Origin: CAYNND01 sp964398775
Lineage (GTDB): Bacteria; Patescibacteriota; Minisyncoccia; Phycocordibacterales; UBA2100
Assembly: GCA_964398775.1 (NCBI GenBank)
Contig: CAYNND010000003.1
Span: forward strand, 20,349-84,348
Direction: 5' to 3'
DNA length: 64,000 bases
Each line of letters opens with the position of its first letter. The first letter of the stretch is position 1. Below the pieces are notes generated by a model. It ran no database searches, was not told the DNA's origin, and saw only the letters and a program-made list of their open reading frames with translations. This document shows, piece after piece, positions 9,152 to 18,062 of this stretch. The translations under genes were made by a program, and so were the position numbers.

Positions 9152-11494
9152 TTATTGAACGTCTACCTTTACAGAACGGGTGCGTGTCTCAGAACCTTTT
9201 TTACACGTGAGCGTGAATACAAGCGGCCCAGGTTTATCAGAAGTACCGGACACTTTTCCTTCATTTGTATCCTGTTTAAATCCGTTTGGACCAACCACCG
9301 AGCATGAGTCAACGTTTGCCGTCCTCCAGTTAATGGTCACTTCCTGCGTCCCGACGGCAATTTTTGCTGGTTCTGCAACAATTGAAAGTTTCATGTCTGT
9401 GCTTGTCGCAGCAGTGGGTGCGCGTTTTACAGCAGTGGGACGCTGTGTTTGAGTGCTCCTCGGGACAACACGAACACTGCAAGAGCTCGTAGCTGAACGC
9501 TTTGCCTTTGTGCTAATGCAGCGTACTGCATAGACCGTAGATGATTGCGGAGTTACCTTTAAACTCCCCGATGTTTTCCCTTCAACATAGAACGATTCCA
9601 TCTCAGAGAGTGGCGTCCCGTTCAGATGCTTAGCAAGTGACGTGGCACGACGTGAGTTATCAGGGCATGACCACACGATAGTCGCACTCTTCCCATCTTC
9701 GACATCTTTGGGTGAGCATCGTATTTCTGGCTCAAGTGTCGTATAGTCCTCCTCTGCCTCTTCCTCCTCTTCCTCAGCAACGACGACATCTCGCTGGATT
9801 ATCTTTCTTGGTTTTACAGAGATGGTTATCGGGCCGCAACATGCAGCGCCCGGGATCCCACAACTTTGCTGTTGTGGTTGTGTGTACTGAGGGTAGCTCT
9901 GTTGCGCGTAGGCATTTCCATTTATTGGCGAGCCGTCGAGTGCGGTTCCTGTGTCGTACTGTCCCATTGTTTGCTGCCCGTACGAGCCGTACCCACCCAT
10001 CGTTTGCCCAGCTCCAGGAATACCGTAACCCACAACACTATATGCTGTCGTTTCTTTTGGACGAACTGTCACACTACTACCATTAATATTCCCAGAACCA
10101 CCACGAAGTTCATACCGAATAGCATATGGGATATTCCATTGAATCGTCACCTGCTCTCCCTCGGTTATTTCGCGTTTGTTAGCGTTAATACCGGCACAGT
10201 ACGGAGCTGGCATATTTGGCTGCTGCAGTTGTTGATTTTGCTGAGGCTGCTGATTTTGCTGAGGCTGTGAGCCCTGTTTTGGCTGCTCTTTTGGATTACT
10301 ACTTGAAGATGTTGGTCTAAATCCGCTACCATCGTTGGTCGGTTGCTGTGGAGGCCTCTCGGGGCCTGGTGCTGGTGTAGGGTTTTTGTTTTTATCTTTT
10401 TCGGAATCAGGGGGTGTATTCCCAGATCCTCGGTGTGGGTTTGTCTGAGCAACTCGGTCAAAAGCCTCTGCAGAATTAATTTTTTTCAATTCATCGTCTA
10501 GCTTGTCTTTTTCAACACTCACAGGATTTGACTTCGGCACCCACTCACCCTGCTCATTTTTTACAAACGTTTGATACTGACATTTACCTTGGGCATCACA
10601 CGTCGCAACAATCCGTCGATTATCATCGATATCATGTCGAAATTCTTTTCCTGGTTCTGACTGCGCCTTTTTTGCTAACTCTGCTTGGCTTCCGGTGGCC
10701 GTTGCCGTATTTGGATTTAAGTCAGGCTTCGGACGAAGCTCTTCCTGAAGCTTTTCTGCATCAGCCTTTGTGCAAGCAACATGCCACCTCCCTTTAAACA
10801 TTGGTAAGTCTTCGCGAGTTTTTCCTGTTTTCTTTTCAGCCTCAGTAAGCACGCGAGGGCGAGACTGGTCGTACCAAAATACAACTGCTGTGTTACCGCT
10901 CTTTAGTTCAGTTATCGGGCATTCTTTACGCTCAGCAACAACAGCATTCTTGAATCGAAGTTGTACGTTCAGACTCGTATTCTGATGGCATACTGCATTC
11001 ATTGAAAAGCGTTGTGTCTCACCTTGAGGCTGCTGATACCCAAGTGTCATGAATGGGACAGTAATGCTCGCACCACCGCATGAGACCGCTTGCCCATCAT
11101 TTGCGCTGCCATTCGTACAATTTAGTGTTGTTTGGGTACCATCTGGACAGGTTTTCTTTCCAAATATGCCCTCGCCTGTTTGGAGTGCTGTTTGACACGC
11201 ATGACTCTGGGCACCACCTCCCATCTGCTGACAAGTCGCCTGGACACTTTGGCATTGCTTCTGCGCATCTCCGAGTTTGTAACATGCTTGCGTAGCTCCA
11301 TTTTCGCGAGAAGTTGTTATGTCTGCACATTTTGGTGTACTCGAATCTGTCTGCTGTCGCTCACATGCTTGCATGACCGTCCTCCCGTTACGCTGCACCA
11401 TTTTGTATTCAACTGCAGCTTCCGCAAAACTGAGTGCGCTGAGTAAAAAAAGTGAGCAGATGAATAGAGTACGCATAGTGAGCCGCTGTATCAT
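9152..11494 (-). CDS. Exported multi-Ig-like, Cys-rich protein
   Basis: 780 aa from the ATG at 11494, chosen because TACACT lies exactly 6 nt upstream; a GTG at 11542 and an ATG at 11476 are alternatives. The signal peptide ends near LSFAEA. Residues 30-150 are Cys-rich with many short Cys pairs. A charged region and a Pro/Gln/Asn linker (about 365-440) follow. An Ig-like repeat with EGEQVTIQWNI and TTAYSVVG is the same type as in the 1052-aa protein. After an acidic Glu run comes the cassette's C-terminal Ig-like pair (IVWSCPDNS; NWRTANVDSC), ending VDVQ. There is no obvious catalytic head, so a structural or binding role is likely. Confidence 0.72.
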   Translation of the reverse strand: MIQRLTMRTLFICSLFLLSALSFAEAAVEYKMVQRNGRTVMQACERQQTDSSTPKCADITTSRENGATQACYKLGDAQKQCQSVQATCQQMGGGAQSHACQTALQTGEGIFGKKTCPDGTQTTLNCTNGSANDGQAVSCGGASITVPFMTLGYQQPQGETQRFSMNAVCHQNTSLNVQLRFKNAVVAERKECPITELKSGNTAVVFWYDQSRPRVLTEAEKKTGKTREDLPMFKGRWHVACTKADAEKLQEELRPKPDLNPNTATATGSQAELAKKAQSEPGKEFRHDIDDNRRIVATCDAQGKCQYQTFVKNEQGEWVPKSNPVSVEKDKLDDELKKINSAEAFDRVAQTNPHRGSGNTPPDSEKDKNKNPTPAPGPERPPQQPTNDGSGFRPTSSSSNPKEQPKQGSQPQQNQQPQQNQQLQQPNMPAPYCAGINANKREITEGEQVTIQWNIPYAIRYELRGGSGNINGSSVTVRPKETTAYSVVGYGIPGAGQTMGGYGSYGQQTMGQYDTGTALDGSPINGNAYAQQSYPQYTQPQQQSCGIPGAACCGPITISVKPRKIIQRDVVVAEEEEEEAEEDYTTLEPEIRCSPKDVEDGKSATIVWSCPDNSRRATSLAKHLNGTPLSEMESFYVEGKTSGSLKVTPQSSTVYAVRCISTKAKRSATSSCSVRVVPRSTQTQRPTAVKRAPTAATSTDMKLSIVAEPAKIAVGTQEVTINWRTANVDSCSVVGPNGFKQDTNEGKVSGTSDKPGPLVFTLTCKKGSETRTRSVKVDVQ

Positions 11495-11500
11495 GGGGTA

Positions 11501-11506
11501 AGTGTA
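11501..11506 (-). promoter_or_regulatory. -10 element TACACT, 6 nt before ATG
   Basis: TACACT on the minus strand, 6 nt from the ATG at 11494; used to choose among three in-frame starts. Confidence 0.5.
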
Positions 11507-11534
11507 CCACTTGGATAGACACGAGTACCAAGCA

Positions 11535-12248
11535 TTATGCACAGAGTCGCATCATACTCCGCTCAAGCTCATCGTACCCATCGCGCCCCCGTGTTCGCGC
11601 TCGGTGGAGTAGATATGCAGACTCACGCACAAGTTCTGCAAGCGCAACACCCCACTGCTTTGCACCAGTGCGTGCTTTATTGTATACAAACGGCTTCAAG
11701 CCTGAAGATGCAGGACTCTCGCTGTGAGCTGCAATATACATTGCTTTTGCTGCCCACAATAACAAACCCACTATCGACTCAACTTCATCGCCACGCAGTC
11801 GCGCTTCTTCTATTCGAATAAAGAGCTGCTTTGCATCTCTTGCGTAGAGTGCATCTGCAAGTGCGAATGGATTGTATGCTTGACTTGAGACCTCTTTCAA
11901 AGAAGATTCTACAATAGTGTGTGCATACTTTTTCAGTATATTTTTTTCTGCTGCCTTTAGTTCTCCATCAATGACAATCACGATGTGCTCGCTTTCAGCA
12001 AAGTGTTGTGTGTGCTCACTATATTCTTGTGCCTCTGGAGATGAAAAAATGCCATTGAGCGTAATAATCATCTTGTCTTTAAATAAACCCTGTGTTGCGA
12101 GAATATCACCAATGTGTGCCCCTGCGATTGTTTCGCTGTTTAAGGAAACTCGCGTTGCAAATGGCTCTCTCTCAAGAAGCCGATTTACACATACACGTGC
12201 TTTTTCTGCGCTTGTTTTCTGATCTGATCCGATAAAGACGTACAGCAT
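11535..12248 (-). CDS. holA: DNA polymerase III delta subunit-like (HolA)
   Basis: 237 aa, shorter than the usual ~330. The N-terminus MLYVFIGSDQ resembles the HolA opening, in which a short strand leads into a degenerate nucleotide-binding loop. Segments such as KDKMIITLNGIF and EHIVIVIDGELKAAEKN match the delta AAA+ core, and YNPFALADAL leads into the collar-like helical domain. Delta opens the beta clamp for loading. It follows polA by 5 nt on the same strand and probably shares its transcript. Identification is by pattern only; HolA is a poorly conserved family. Confidence 0.7.
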   Translation of the reverse strand: MLYVFIGSDQKTSAEKARVCVNRLLEREPFATRVSLNSETIAGAHIGDILATQGLFKDKMIITLNGIFSSPEAQEYSEHTQHFAESEHIVIVIDGELKAAEKNILKKYAHTIVESSLKEVSSQAYNPFALADALYARDAKQLFIRIEEARLRGDEVESIVGLLLWAAKAMYIAAHSESPASSGLKPFVYNKARTGAKQWGVALAELVRESAYLLHRARTRGRDGYDELERSMMRLCA

Positions 12249-12253
12249 AGTAT

Positions 12254-14632
12254 TTATTTAAGCGCCCCCCAGTGTGGGCCAATTGCATATGCTGCGATAA
12301 GTGGGATACCCGCAGTCTCAGACGGTGGCAGTACATCTTCCATGATTTTTTGTATATGCTTTGCAAATGTTTCCGCGTGCGCTTCATCCACCTCATACAC
12401 CAACTCATCATGAACCTGCAACACAAGGTCAACATGCTTTCTGAGTTTCTGCGCTTCAATGTATTCATCAGCTTCGACCATCGCACGTTTAATGAGGTCA
12501 GCCTGTGTGCCCTGTATCGGCGCGTTTACTGCCATGCGTTCTGCAGCAGCGCGAATAAAAGGGAGTGGTGACGCAAAACCCTCAAAATATCTTCTTCTTC
12601 CAAAGAGTGTTGTAGTGTACCCAAGTCGCTTTGCCTCTGACTTTGTTGTATCTATCCAGGACGCGAGCGTGCTGTATGTAGCAAAATAAGCGTCAAGATA
12701 TGAACGCGCTTCTTTTTGAGATACATTTTCTCCGAGCGTTTGCCTCAGGGCATTTACACCCATGCCATAGAGAATGCCGAAATTTATTACTTTGGCTTTC
12801 CGCCGCATGTCTGAGGTGACAGCGGTACGCTCAACTTGAAAAACATCAGCTGCAACTGCAGTATGCACATCAACTCCATCGACAAATGCTTTGGTGAGGA
12901 GCGGGTCTTTTGATAAGAGTGCGGCAATGCGGAGCTCAACCTGCGCATAATCGAGCGCAATGAGCAAGCGCCCTTTTCGAGCAACAAATGCATTTCTGAT
13001 CCGCTTACCGAGCTCAGTCTTGATTGGGATATTTTGCAGATTCGGGTTGATTGAAGACAGTCTTCCAGTCGTTGTTCCTGTCTGCTGAAACGTTGTGTGG
13101 AGTCTCCCTTGTCTGTCGATTTGTGTTGGGAGGGTATCAATATATGTAGAGAGCAGCTTTTGCAACTCACGATACTCAAGAATCAGTTTGATGATTGGGT
13201 GCGCGTCAAATATTTTTTGCAAGTCTGACTCCTTTGTAGAGCGAGCACCTGTTGGTGTTTTTGCCCGCCCGATAGGTTTAATCTGCAAGGTATCATACAG
13301 AATATCTCCGAGCTGTTTTGGTGAATTAATATTGAATGTTGTGCCAGCGCATGCATATATTTTCTCTGAAAGCGCATCAAGCTCAGTATGGTATTCAGTT
13401 GAAAGTTTTGCGAGATACTCTGTGTCGAGCTGTACCCCTACTGCATTCATCCGTTCAACAACTGGCGTCAGTGGTTCCTCAATTTCAGTGAACACCCGCT
13501 GCAAACCACGCGACTCAATAAGCCCTTTGAGGATGGGGTACGCAGCTTCAGTATCATGTGTCTTTGTTATGGTGAAAATATCTTCTACCGTTGGCTCAGT
13601 CACCTCTGAACGGAGCAGCCACACCATGAGTAACATTTGTTTTATGTGTGGACTCGTGTGCATCTTTTTTTCGCTTGTACCTTTCTCGATCGTTTCTACA
13701 CTACTGTTGTTTGGTGATGCCTGAGTTCGATTTCTAAGGCGCTGTGTGAGCGAGCGAAACTCATAGTGTTCACAGAGGGCAAGGACGCCTGGTAATGCTT
13801 GTTCAAATACAAAGGGGCGATGTGTATCTATTACAACGGGAGCATCAGTGCGAATAGTAGCGAGCATTTTTGAAAACTGCGCCTCTTCTTCTCCGTGTGA
13901 AATTAATTCACAGGCACGCGGCTTGAAACCAGCCTTTTTAAGTACTTCGCTATCTTTTTTAAGAGCTGCGTATACACCATCAACCCCACCAAATTGCTTA
14001 ATAAGCTCAGTAGCTGTTTTTTCTCCTATACCCTTAATGCCGGGGATATTGTCAGAACTGTCCCCCGCAAAACCCTTATAATCAGGTATCTGCTTTGGGG
14101 TAAACCCGAAACGCGCCTCAACAGCGGCGGCATCGTACATAACGGTGTCTTGTATCCCCTTTCGTAAGGTAAACACTTTTACGCGCGTACCATCGATGAG
14201 CTGCATCGTGTCCATATCCCCTGACGCAATAATCACTTCAATATCTTTTTCTTTTTTTGTGTGTTCTACGATTGTCCCCAAGATATCGTCCGCCTCAAAC
14301 CCCGGACAATCAAGTATGGGAATTTGAAATGCGGCAAACACATTGCGTGAAGTGGCGAGTTGCATAACGAGTGCATCGTCTCCTTTTTTTCTTGTACCTT
14401 TGTATGCCTCGTAGATGTCGTGGCGGTGCGTTTTGTGTGGTAAGTCATAACAGGCAATAAGCACATCTGGAGATAGCTCATCGATTATTCGGACAAGCAT
14501 ATTACAGAGTCCATAAAGAGCTCCCGTGGGCTCGCCCTTGCTTGAAGAAAACTCTGGGAGCGCGTGATATGCGCGGTGTATGATGGCATGCGCATCAAGC
14601 AAAACTATCCTTCGGTGCTGACCTTTTTTCAT
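12254..14632 (-). CDS. polA: DNA polymerase I
   Basis: 792 aa. Residues 1-290 are the 5'-3' exonuclease (flap) domain: LLDAHAIIHRAYHA at the start, ACYDLPHKTHRHDIYEAYKG, the DMDTMQL acidic cluster, and the helix-hairpin-helix KGIGEKTATELI. The polymerase domain spans about 400-792 with motif A DYAQVELRIAALL, motif B RRKAKVINFGILYGMG and motif C VLQVHDELVYE. Only ~100 residues lie between the two, too few for a full 3'-5' exonuclease domain, so proofreading is probably absent. It overlaps tsaE by 4 nt (ATGA), indicating translational coupling. Confidence 0.95.
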   Translation of the reverse strand: MKKGQHRRIVLLDAHAIIHRAYHALPEFSSSKGEPTGALYGLCNMLVRIIDELSPDVLIACYDLPHKTHRHDIYEAYKGTRKKGDDALVMQLATSRNVFAAFQIPILDCPGFEADDILGTIVEHTKKEKDIEVIIASGDMDTMQLIDGTRVKVFTLRKGIQDTVMYDAAAVEARFGFTPKQIPDYKGFAGDSSDNIPGIKGIGEKTATELIKQFGGVDGVYAALKKDSEVLKKAGFKPRACELISHGEEEAQFSKMLATIRTDAPVVIDTHRPFVFEQALPGVLALCEHYEFRSLTQRLRNRTQASPNNSSVETIEKGTSEKKMHTSPHIKQMLLMVWLLRSEVTEPTVEDIFTITKTHDTEAAYPILKGLIESRGLQRVFTEIEEPLTPVVERMNAVGVQLDTEYLAKLSTEYHTELDALSEKIYACAGTTFNINSPKQLGDILYDTLQIKPIGRAKTPTGARSTKESDLQKIFDAHPIIKLILEYRELQKLLSTYIDTLPTQIDRQGRLHTTFQQTGTTTGRLSSINPNLQNIPIKTELGKRIRNAFVARKGRLLIALDYAQVELRIAALLSKDPLLTKAFVDGVDVHTAVAADVFQVERTAVTSDMRRKAKVINFGILYGMGVNALRQTLGENVSQKEARSYLDAYFATYSTLASWIDTTKSEAKRLGYTTTLFGRRRYFEGFASPLPFIRAAAERMAVNAPIQGTQADLIKRAMVEADEYIEAQKLRKHVDLVLQVHDELVYEVDEAHAETFAKHIQKIMEDVLPPSETAGIPLIAAYAIGPHWGALK

Positions 14633-15042
14633 AGGCCAATGATACCGCGTTTGTCCTCACTCACATAGGAAAGCTCGATTCTGACGAGTTCCTGTGGTAA
14701 TGCGCCCTGCAAACGCTCCGGCCATTCGATACACATGAAGCAATCTGTATTTCGCTCAAGTTGGAGCCCTCGAGCCTCTGCCTCACTCTCGATGCGATAC
14801 GCATCACAGTGCACGAACGTCTGCCATTCAACGTCACGCGTCTGATACACCTTCATAAGAATGAACGTAGGAGAAATCATCTGGTCAGTCACCCCCAATG
14901 CTTTACCGAGCGCTTGCGCAAGCGTTGTTTTGCCCGCACCCAAGTTTCCTGAAAGTGCAACGCCGCGTGCATGCAGCTCACGTACCCGGTCAATAATACG
15001 CGCGGCTATAGAATCGATTGCATCGATAGAAAAAACCTCCAT
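14629..15042 (-). CDS. tsaE: tRNA t6A biosynthesis ATPase TsaE
   Basis: 137 aa from the second ATG (15042). The Walker A motif GNLGAGKTTLAQALGKALG is followed by the family-typical SPTFILMKVY, the DAYRIES segment and CIEWPERL. TsaE is the ATPase partner of TsaB/TsaD in making N6-threonylcarbamoyladenosine at tRNA position 37. The start is set by TAGACT exactly 6 nt before the ATG at 15042; the ATG at 15048 would lie within the predicted leader. It heads an operon with polA and holA. Confidence 0.93.
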   Translation of the reverse strand: MEVFSIDAIDSIAARIIDRVRELHARGVALSGNLGAGKTTLAQALGKALGVTDQMISPTFILMKVYQTRDVEWQTFVHCDAYRIESEAEARGLQLERNTDCFMCIEWPERLQGALPQELVRIELSYVSEDKRGIIGL

Positions 15043-15048
15043 GTGCAT

Positions 15049-15054
15049 AGTCTA
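15049..15054 (-). promoter_or_regulatory. -10 element TAGACT, 6 nt before ATG
   Basis: TAGACT on the minus strand, 6 nt from the tsaE ATG at 15042; the divergent pilB -10 (15077-15082) lies 22 bp away. Confidence 0.5.
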
Positions 15055-15076
15055 CCAAACATTCACGAAGAGGCGC

Positions 15077-15082
15077 TATACT
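15077..15082 (+). promoter_or_regulatory. -10 element TATACT, 6 nt before ATG
   Basis: TATACT on the plus strand, 6 nt from the ATG at 15089; predicts a leaderless mRNA. Confidence 0.6.
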
Positions 15083-15088
15083 GGCACT

Positions 15089-16789
15089 ATGACTGTGCAA
15101 TTCAACGACGCAAAACCTGCCGAACGCCTTGAGGAGTTGCGCCTGATTGAAGAAGAGGAGCTCGCAAAAGTACTCGCAAAACGCTACGCCGCAAAGTATG
15201 TTGACCTGACCCGTATCGGAGTCGAGACCGATGCACTTGCACTTGTACCTGAGGCAGAGGCAAAAGCTTCTGAAATCGCTGCGTTTAAAAAGATGGGTAA
15301 ACGCTTGCTTGTTGCTATGCGCGCACCGTCCCGCCCGGACTCGCTTGAATCACTGAAGAAACTTGAGCGACTCGGATACACAACTGAGACATACATGGTC
15401 TCTCGCGCAAGCTTGAAGCATGCATGGGAGCGATATGCAGATATTTCATTCGCTACAGCAAGTGAAGGTGGTGTGCTCAATCTCTCAAACGAAACCATCG
15501 CAAAGATGAAGGATGAATTGAAAACAATAAATGATGTACGCATTGCGATAGATACCGCAATGCAAGGAAACAAAATACACCACGTATCGCGCGTGCTTGA
15601 GATTTTAGTAGGTGGAGCACTCGCTCTCGATGCATCTGATATACACATTGAGCCAGAGGATACATATGTGCATGTACGCTTTCGTATTGATGGTGTATTG
15701 ACCGAAGCTGCTACAACTGATGGTGCCACATACCACCTCCTTCGTTCACGCATAAAATTGCTCTCAGGTATGAAGTTAAACGTCTCGAGTGCGGCTCAAG
15801 ATGGACGTTTTAGTATAAAAGTCGGAGATAAGGAGATTGAAATTCGTACTTCGCTTATTCCGGGCTCATACGGTGAATCTATCGTAACTCGTATTCTTGA
15901 CCCGCACACTATCGGACTTCCTCTTGAGGCGCTTGGTATGGATAAGTACCTGATGGAAATCTTCAAAAATGAAATCAGTAAACCAAATGGAATGTTGCTG
16001 AACACCGGGCCGACAGGTTCTGGAAAAACTACAACACTGTATGCCTTTCTAAAAGCAGTACACACTCCTGATGTGAAGATAATCACTCTTGAAAACCCGG
16101 TTGAATATCACCTTGATGGAATCGTGCAAACGCAAATCACCAGAGACTATACTTTTGCCCAAGGATTGCGTGCGATTCTCCGACAAGACCCTGATGTAAT
16201 CATGGTGGGAGAGATTCGAGACCCAGAAGTTGCTTCAACTGCCGTGAACGCCGCCCTGACTGGTCACTTAGTGTTTTCAACACTACACACAAACAACGCT
16301 GCAGGTACCTTCCCTCGTATTATTGACCTTGGTATTTCTCCTGAGATTATCGGGGCATCACTGACTGTATCTATGGCACAGCGCCTCACACGAAAACTTT
16401 GTGGGTACTGCAAAAAAGAGGTTGAATGTGCTGGAGCAGATAAAGAAATCATAGATAAGTATTTGAAGTACATGCCACACCAAGAAGACCTTCCTGAAAA
16501 CCGCACCAAAATGTGGCTCGCGCAAGGTTGTGAAAAATGTGCCAATACAGGATACAAAGGGCGAATCGCGGTGCTTGAGGCTGTGCTCGTTGACCACTTT
16601 ATTGAAGAAGTGGTTCGACAAAACCCTACAGAAGCAGATATCTGGCGCGCATCTGCGCAGCAGAATATTCGACGCATGGCTGAAGATGGAATTTGTAAAA
16701 TACTAAAAGGTGTCACATCATTGGATGAGCTTGGACGTGTGGTTGACCTAAAGGATGAGATGTTTCGTGACCCCACTCGAGCAGCGTAG
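15089..16789 (+). CDS. pilB: Type IV pilus/type II secretion assembly ATPase (PilB/GspE family)
   Basis: 566 aa from the ATG at 15089; the frame is open further upstream, but that part lies over tsaE. The N-terminal GspE-N-like region covers about 1-150. The ATPase core has ASDIHIEPED, Walker A GPTGSGKTTTLYAFL, an Asp/His box region (ENPVEYHLDG), Walker B VIMVGEIRDPE and TGHLVFSTLHTNNA. A four-Cys zinc site typical of PilB is present (LCGYCKKEVEC ... GCEKCANTGYKGR). This enzyme powers pilin polymerisation at the inner face of the membrane. No pilin, PilC or PilT is adjacent; partners must be elsewhere. Confidence 0.92.
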   Translation: MTVQFNDAKPAERLEELRLIEEEELAKVLAKRYAAKYVDLTRIGVETDALALVPEAEAKASEIAAFKKMGKRLLVAMRAPSRPDSLESLKKLERLGYTTETYMVSRASLKHAWERYADISFATASEGGVLNLSNETIAKMKDELKTINDVRIAIDTAMQGNKIHHVSRVLEILVGGALALDASDIHIEPEDTYVHVRFRIDGVLTEAATTDGATYHLLRSRIKLLSGMKLNVSSAAQDGRFSIKVGDKEIEIRTSLIPGSYGESIVTRILDPHTIGLPLEALGMDKYLMEIFKNEISKPNGMLLNTGPTGSGKTTTLYAFLKAVHTPDVKIITLENPVEYHLDGIVQTQITRDYTFAQGLRAILRQDPDVIMVGEIRDPEVASTAVNAALTGHLVFSTLHTNNAAGTFPRIIDLGISPEIIGASLTVSMAQRLTRKLCGYCKKEVECAGADKEIIDKYLKYMPHQEDLPENRTKMWLAQGCEKCANTGYKGRIAVLEAVLVDHFIEEVVRQNPTEADIWRASAQQNIRRMAEDGICKILKGVTSLDELGRVVDLKDEMFRDPTRAA

Positions 16790-16828
16790 ATATGCTACTA
16801 TGCGCTAAGCACCAATGGTGGTGCAGTG

Positions 16829-17000
16829 GTATGCAAAATCCTCCAAACAAGCCTTTCTGAACCCCGCAAGGTAATGAAAGTCGTAGGAACACTGTGGTGT
16901 TGTCTAGCCTAAACCGGACAATCCATGTGGGACTACACTGATCTCGTTTAGAGGATTTTGACCCCGAGCTGTTTCTCAGGATTTATATATACTAGCATAC
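16829..17000 (+). ncRNA. Candidate structured RNA upstream of ruvB
   Basis: The 221-bp gap between pilB and ruvB has no convincing frame but shows long complementarity. 16834-16848 pairs with 16946-16960 (15 positions, one mismatch). Just outside, GTATGC (16829-16834) is complementary to GCATAC (16995-17000). Inside are AACAC/GTGTT and GTC/GAC hairpins, and CCGAG...CTCAGG follows the main stem. The strand is assumed from neighbouring genes. A long closing stem around a looser centre would suit a 6S-like RNA. I found no tmRNA, RNase P or SRP RNA signature. It could also be a ruvB leader element, though ruvB has its own -10 at 16996. Confidence 0.4.
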
Positions 17001-17001
17001 T
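16996..17001 (+). promoter_or_regulatory. -10 element CATACT, 9 nt before ATG
   Basis: CATACT, 9 nt before the ruvB ATG at 17011. It overlaps the distal arm of the candidate RNA. Confidence 0.4.
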
Positions 17002-17010
17002 TATTTACAA

Positions 17011-18054
17011 ATGTCAATACCTCATGCAAAAGGCACCGGACAAAAAAGCGCTGAGGGCGGAAGTGGGCATGATGCTGCATTTCTGGATAAAACACTCCGA
17101 CCGCAACAATGGGATGAGTACATAGGGCAGGAACGTGTAAAAGAGAACCTCCGCATTCTCCTCTCAGCTGCAAAAAAAAGAGGACAGCCACCGGAGCATA
17201 TGCTGTTTTATGGGCCACCAGGGGTTGGAAAGACTACCCTCTGCTACCTCATCGCGAAAGAGCTTGGCACAAACATGAAAGTCACCTCAGGCCCCGCTAT
17301 AGAGCGTGTCGGTGACCTCGCTTCACTCATCACAAACCTCGAGAAGGGTGACGTACTTTTTATAGATGAAATCCATCGCCTCAACAAGAGCATAGAGGAA
17401 GTTCTCTACCCTGCCATGGAGTCTGGCGTGCTTGATATCATCATTGGGAAAGGTCCTTCTGCGCGCTCAATTCAACTTGAACTCCCACCGTTTACACTCG
17501 TCGCAGCAACTACGCTATATGCTGAAATATCTGCTCCATTACGTTCACGTTTTTCAGGCGGCACATATCACCTCGCTCACTATAGTGAAACTGAAATCGA
17601 AACAATCATCGCGCGCTCTGCTCATATCCTCGGTGTGTCTGTAGATGCATCTGGAGTCAGGGAAATCGCACGACGGAGTCGCTACACCCCCCGAACAGCA
17701 AATAGACTTTTGAAACGTTGCCGTGATTTCGCTGAGGTACATGAGCGCCAACTTGATTCTACGGTAGTTGTTGAAGCGCTTGAATTACTTGGTATTGATG
17801 CCCTTGGCCTTGATGACAGAGACCGACAAATCCTCACAACAATAATCGATACATTTAATGGAGGTCCGGTAGGGCTGAAGACTATTGCGGCTGCACTCTC
17901 TGAAGAGGAGCGAACGATAGAAGATGTGCATGAGCCATTTCTCATCCAGGCAGGACTTATTGAGCGTACTCCCCGCGGTCGCTCTGTGACTGTGCGTGGA
18001 TATGAACATGTACAAAAGAGCCCTCGCGCAGGAAACACTCAGAGACTTATCTAG
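17011..18054 (+). CDS. ruvB: Holliday junction branch migration helicase RuvB
   Basis: 347 aa, close to the usual length. LRPQQWDEYIGQ leads the AAA+ domain, with Walker A GPPGVGKTTLCYLI, Walker B VLFIDEIHRLN and sensor 1 VAATT. The C-terminal winged helix (about 270-340) includes DRQILTTIIDTFNGGPVG and ERTPRGRSVT, as in other RuvB proteins. It forms hexameric rings that drive branch migration with RuvA. ruvC lies about 2.5 kb away on the opposite strand; ruvA is not in the window. It ends 8 nt from the convergent PBP gene. Confidence 0.96.
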   Translation: MSIPHAKGTGQKSAEGGSGHDAAFLDKTLRPQQWDEYIGQERVKENLRILLSAAKKRGQPPEHMLFYGPPGVGKTTLCYLIAKELGTNMKVTSGPAIERVGDLASLITNLEKGDVLFIDEIHRLNKSIEEVLYPAMESGVLDIIIGKGPSARSIQLELPPFTLVAATTLYAEISAPLRSRFSGGTYHLAHYSETEIETIIARSAHILGVSVDASGVREIARRSRYTPRTANRLLKRCRDFAEVHERQLDSTVVVEALELLGIDALGLDDRDRQILTTIIDTFNGGPVGLKTIAAALSEEERTIEDVHEPFLIQAGLIERTPRGRSVTVRGYEHVQKSPRAGNTQRLI

Positions 18055-18062
18055 AGCACCCC

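Noticed and set aside
15184..15753. Minus-strand open frame (189 codons) within pilB
   Set aside because: Shadow of the well-supported PilB frame; Ser/Arg/Ala-rich with no recognisable domain.
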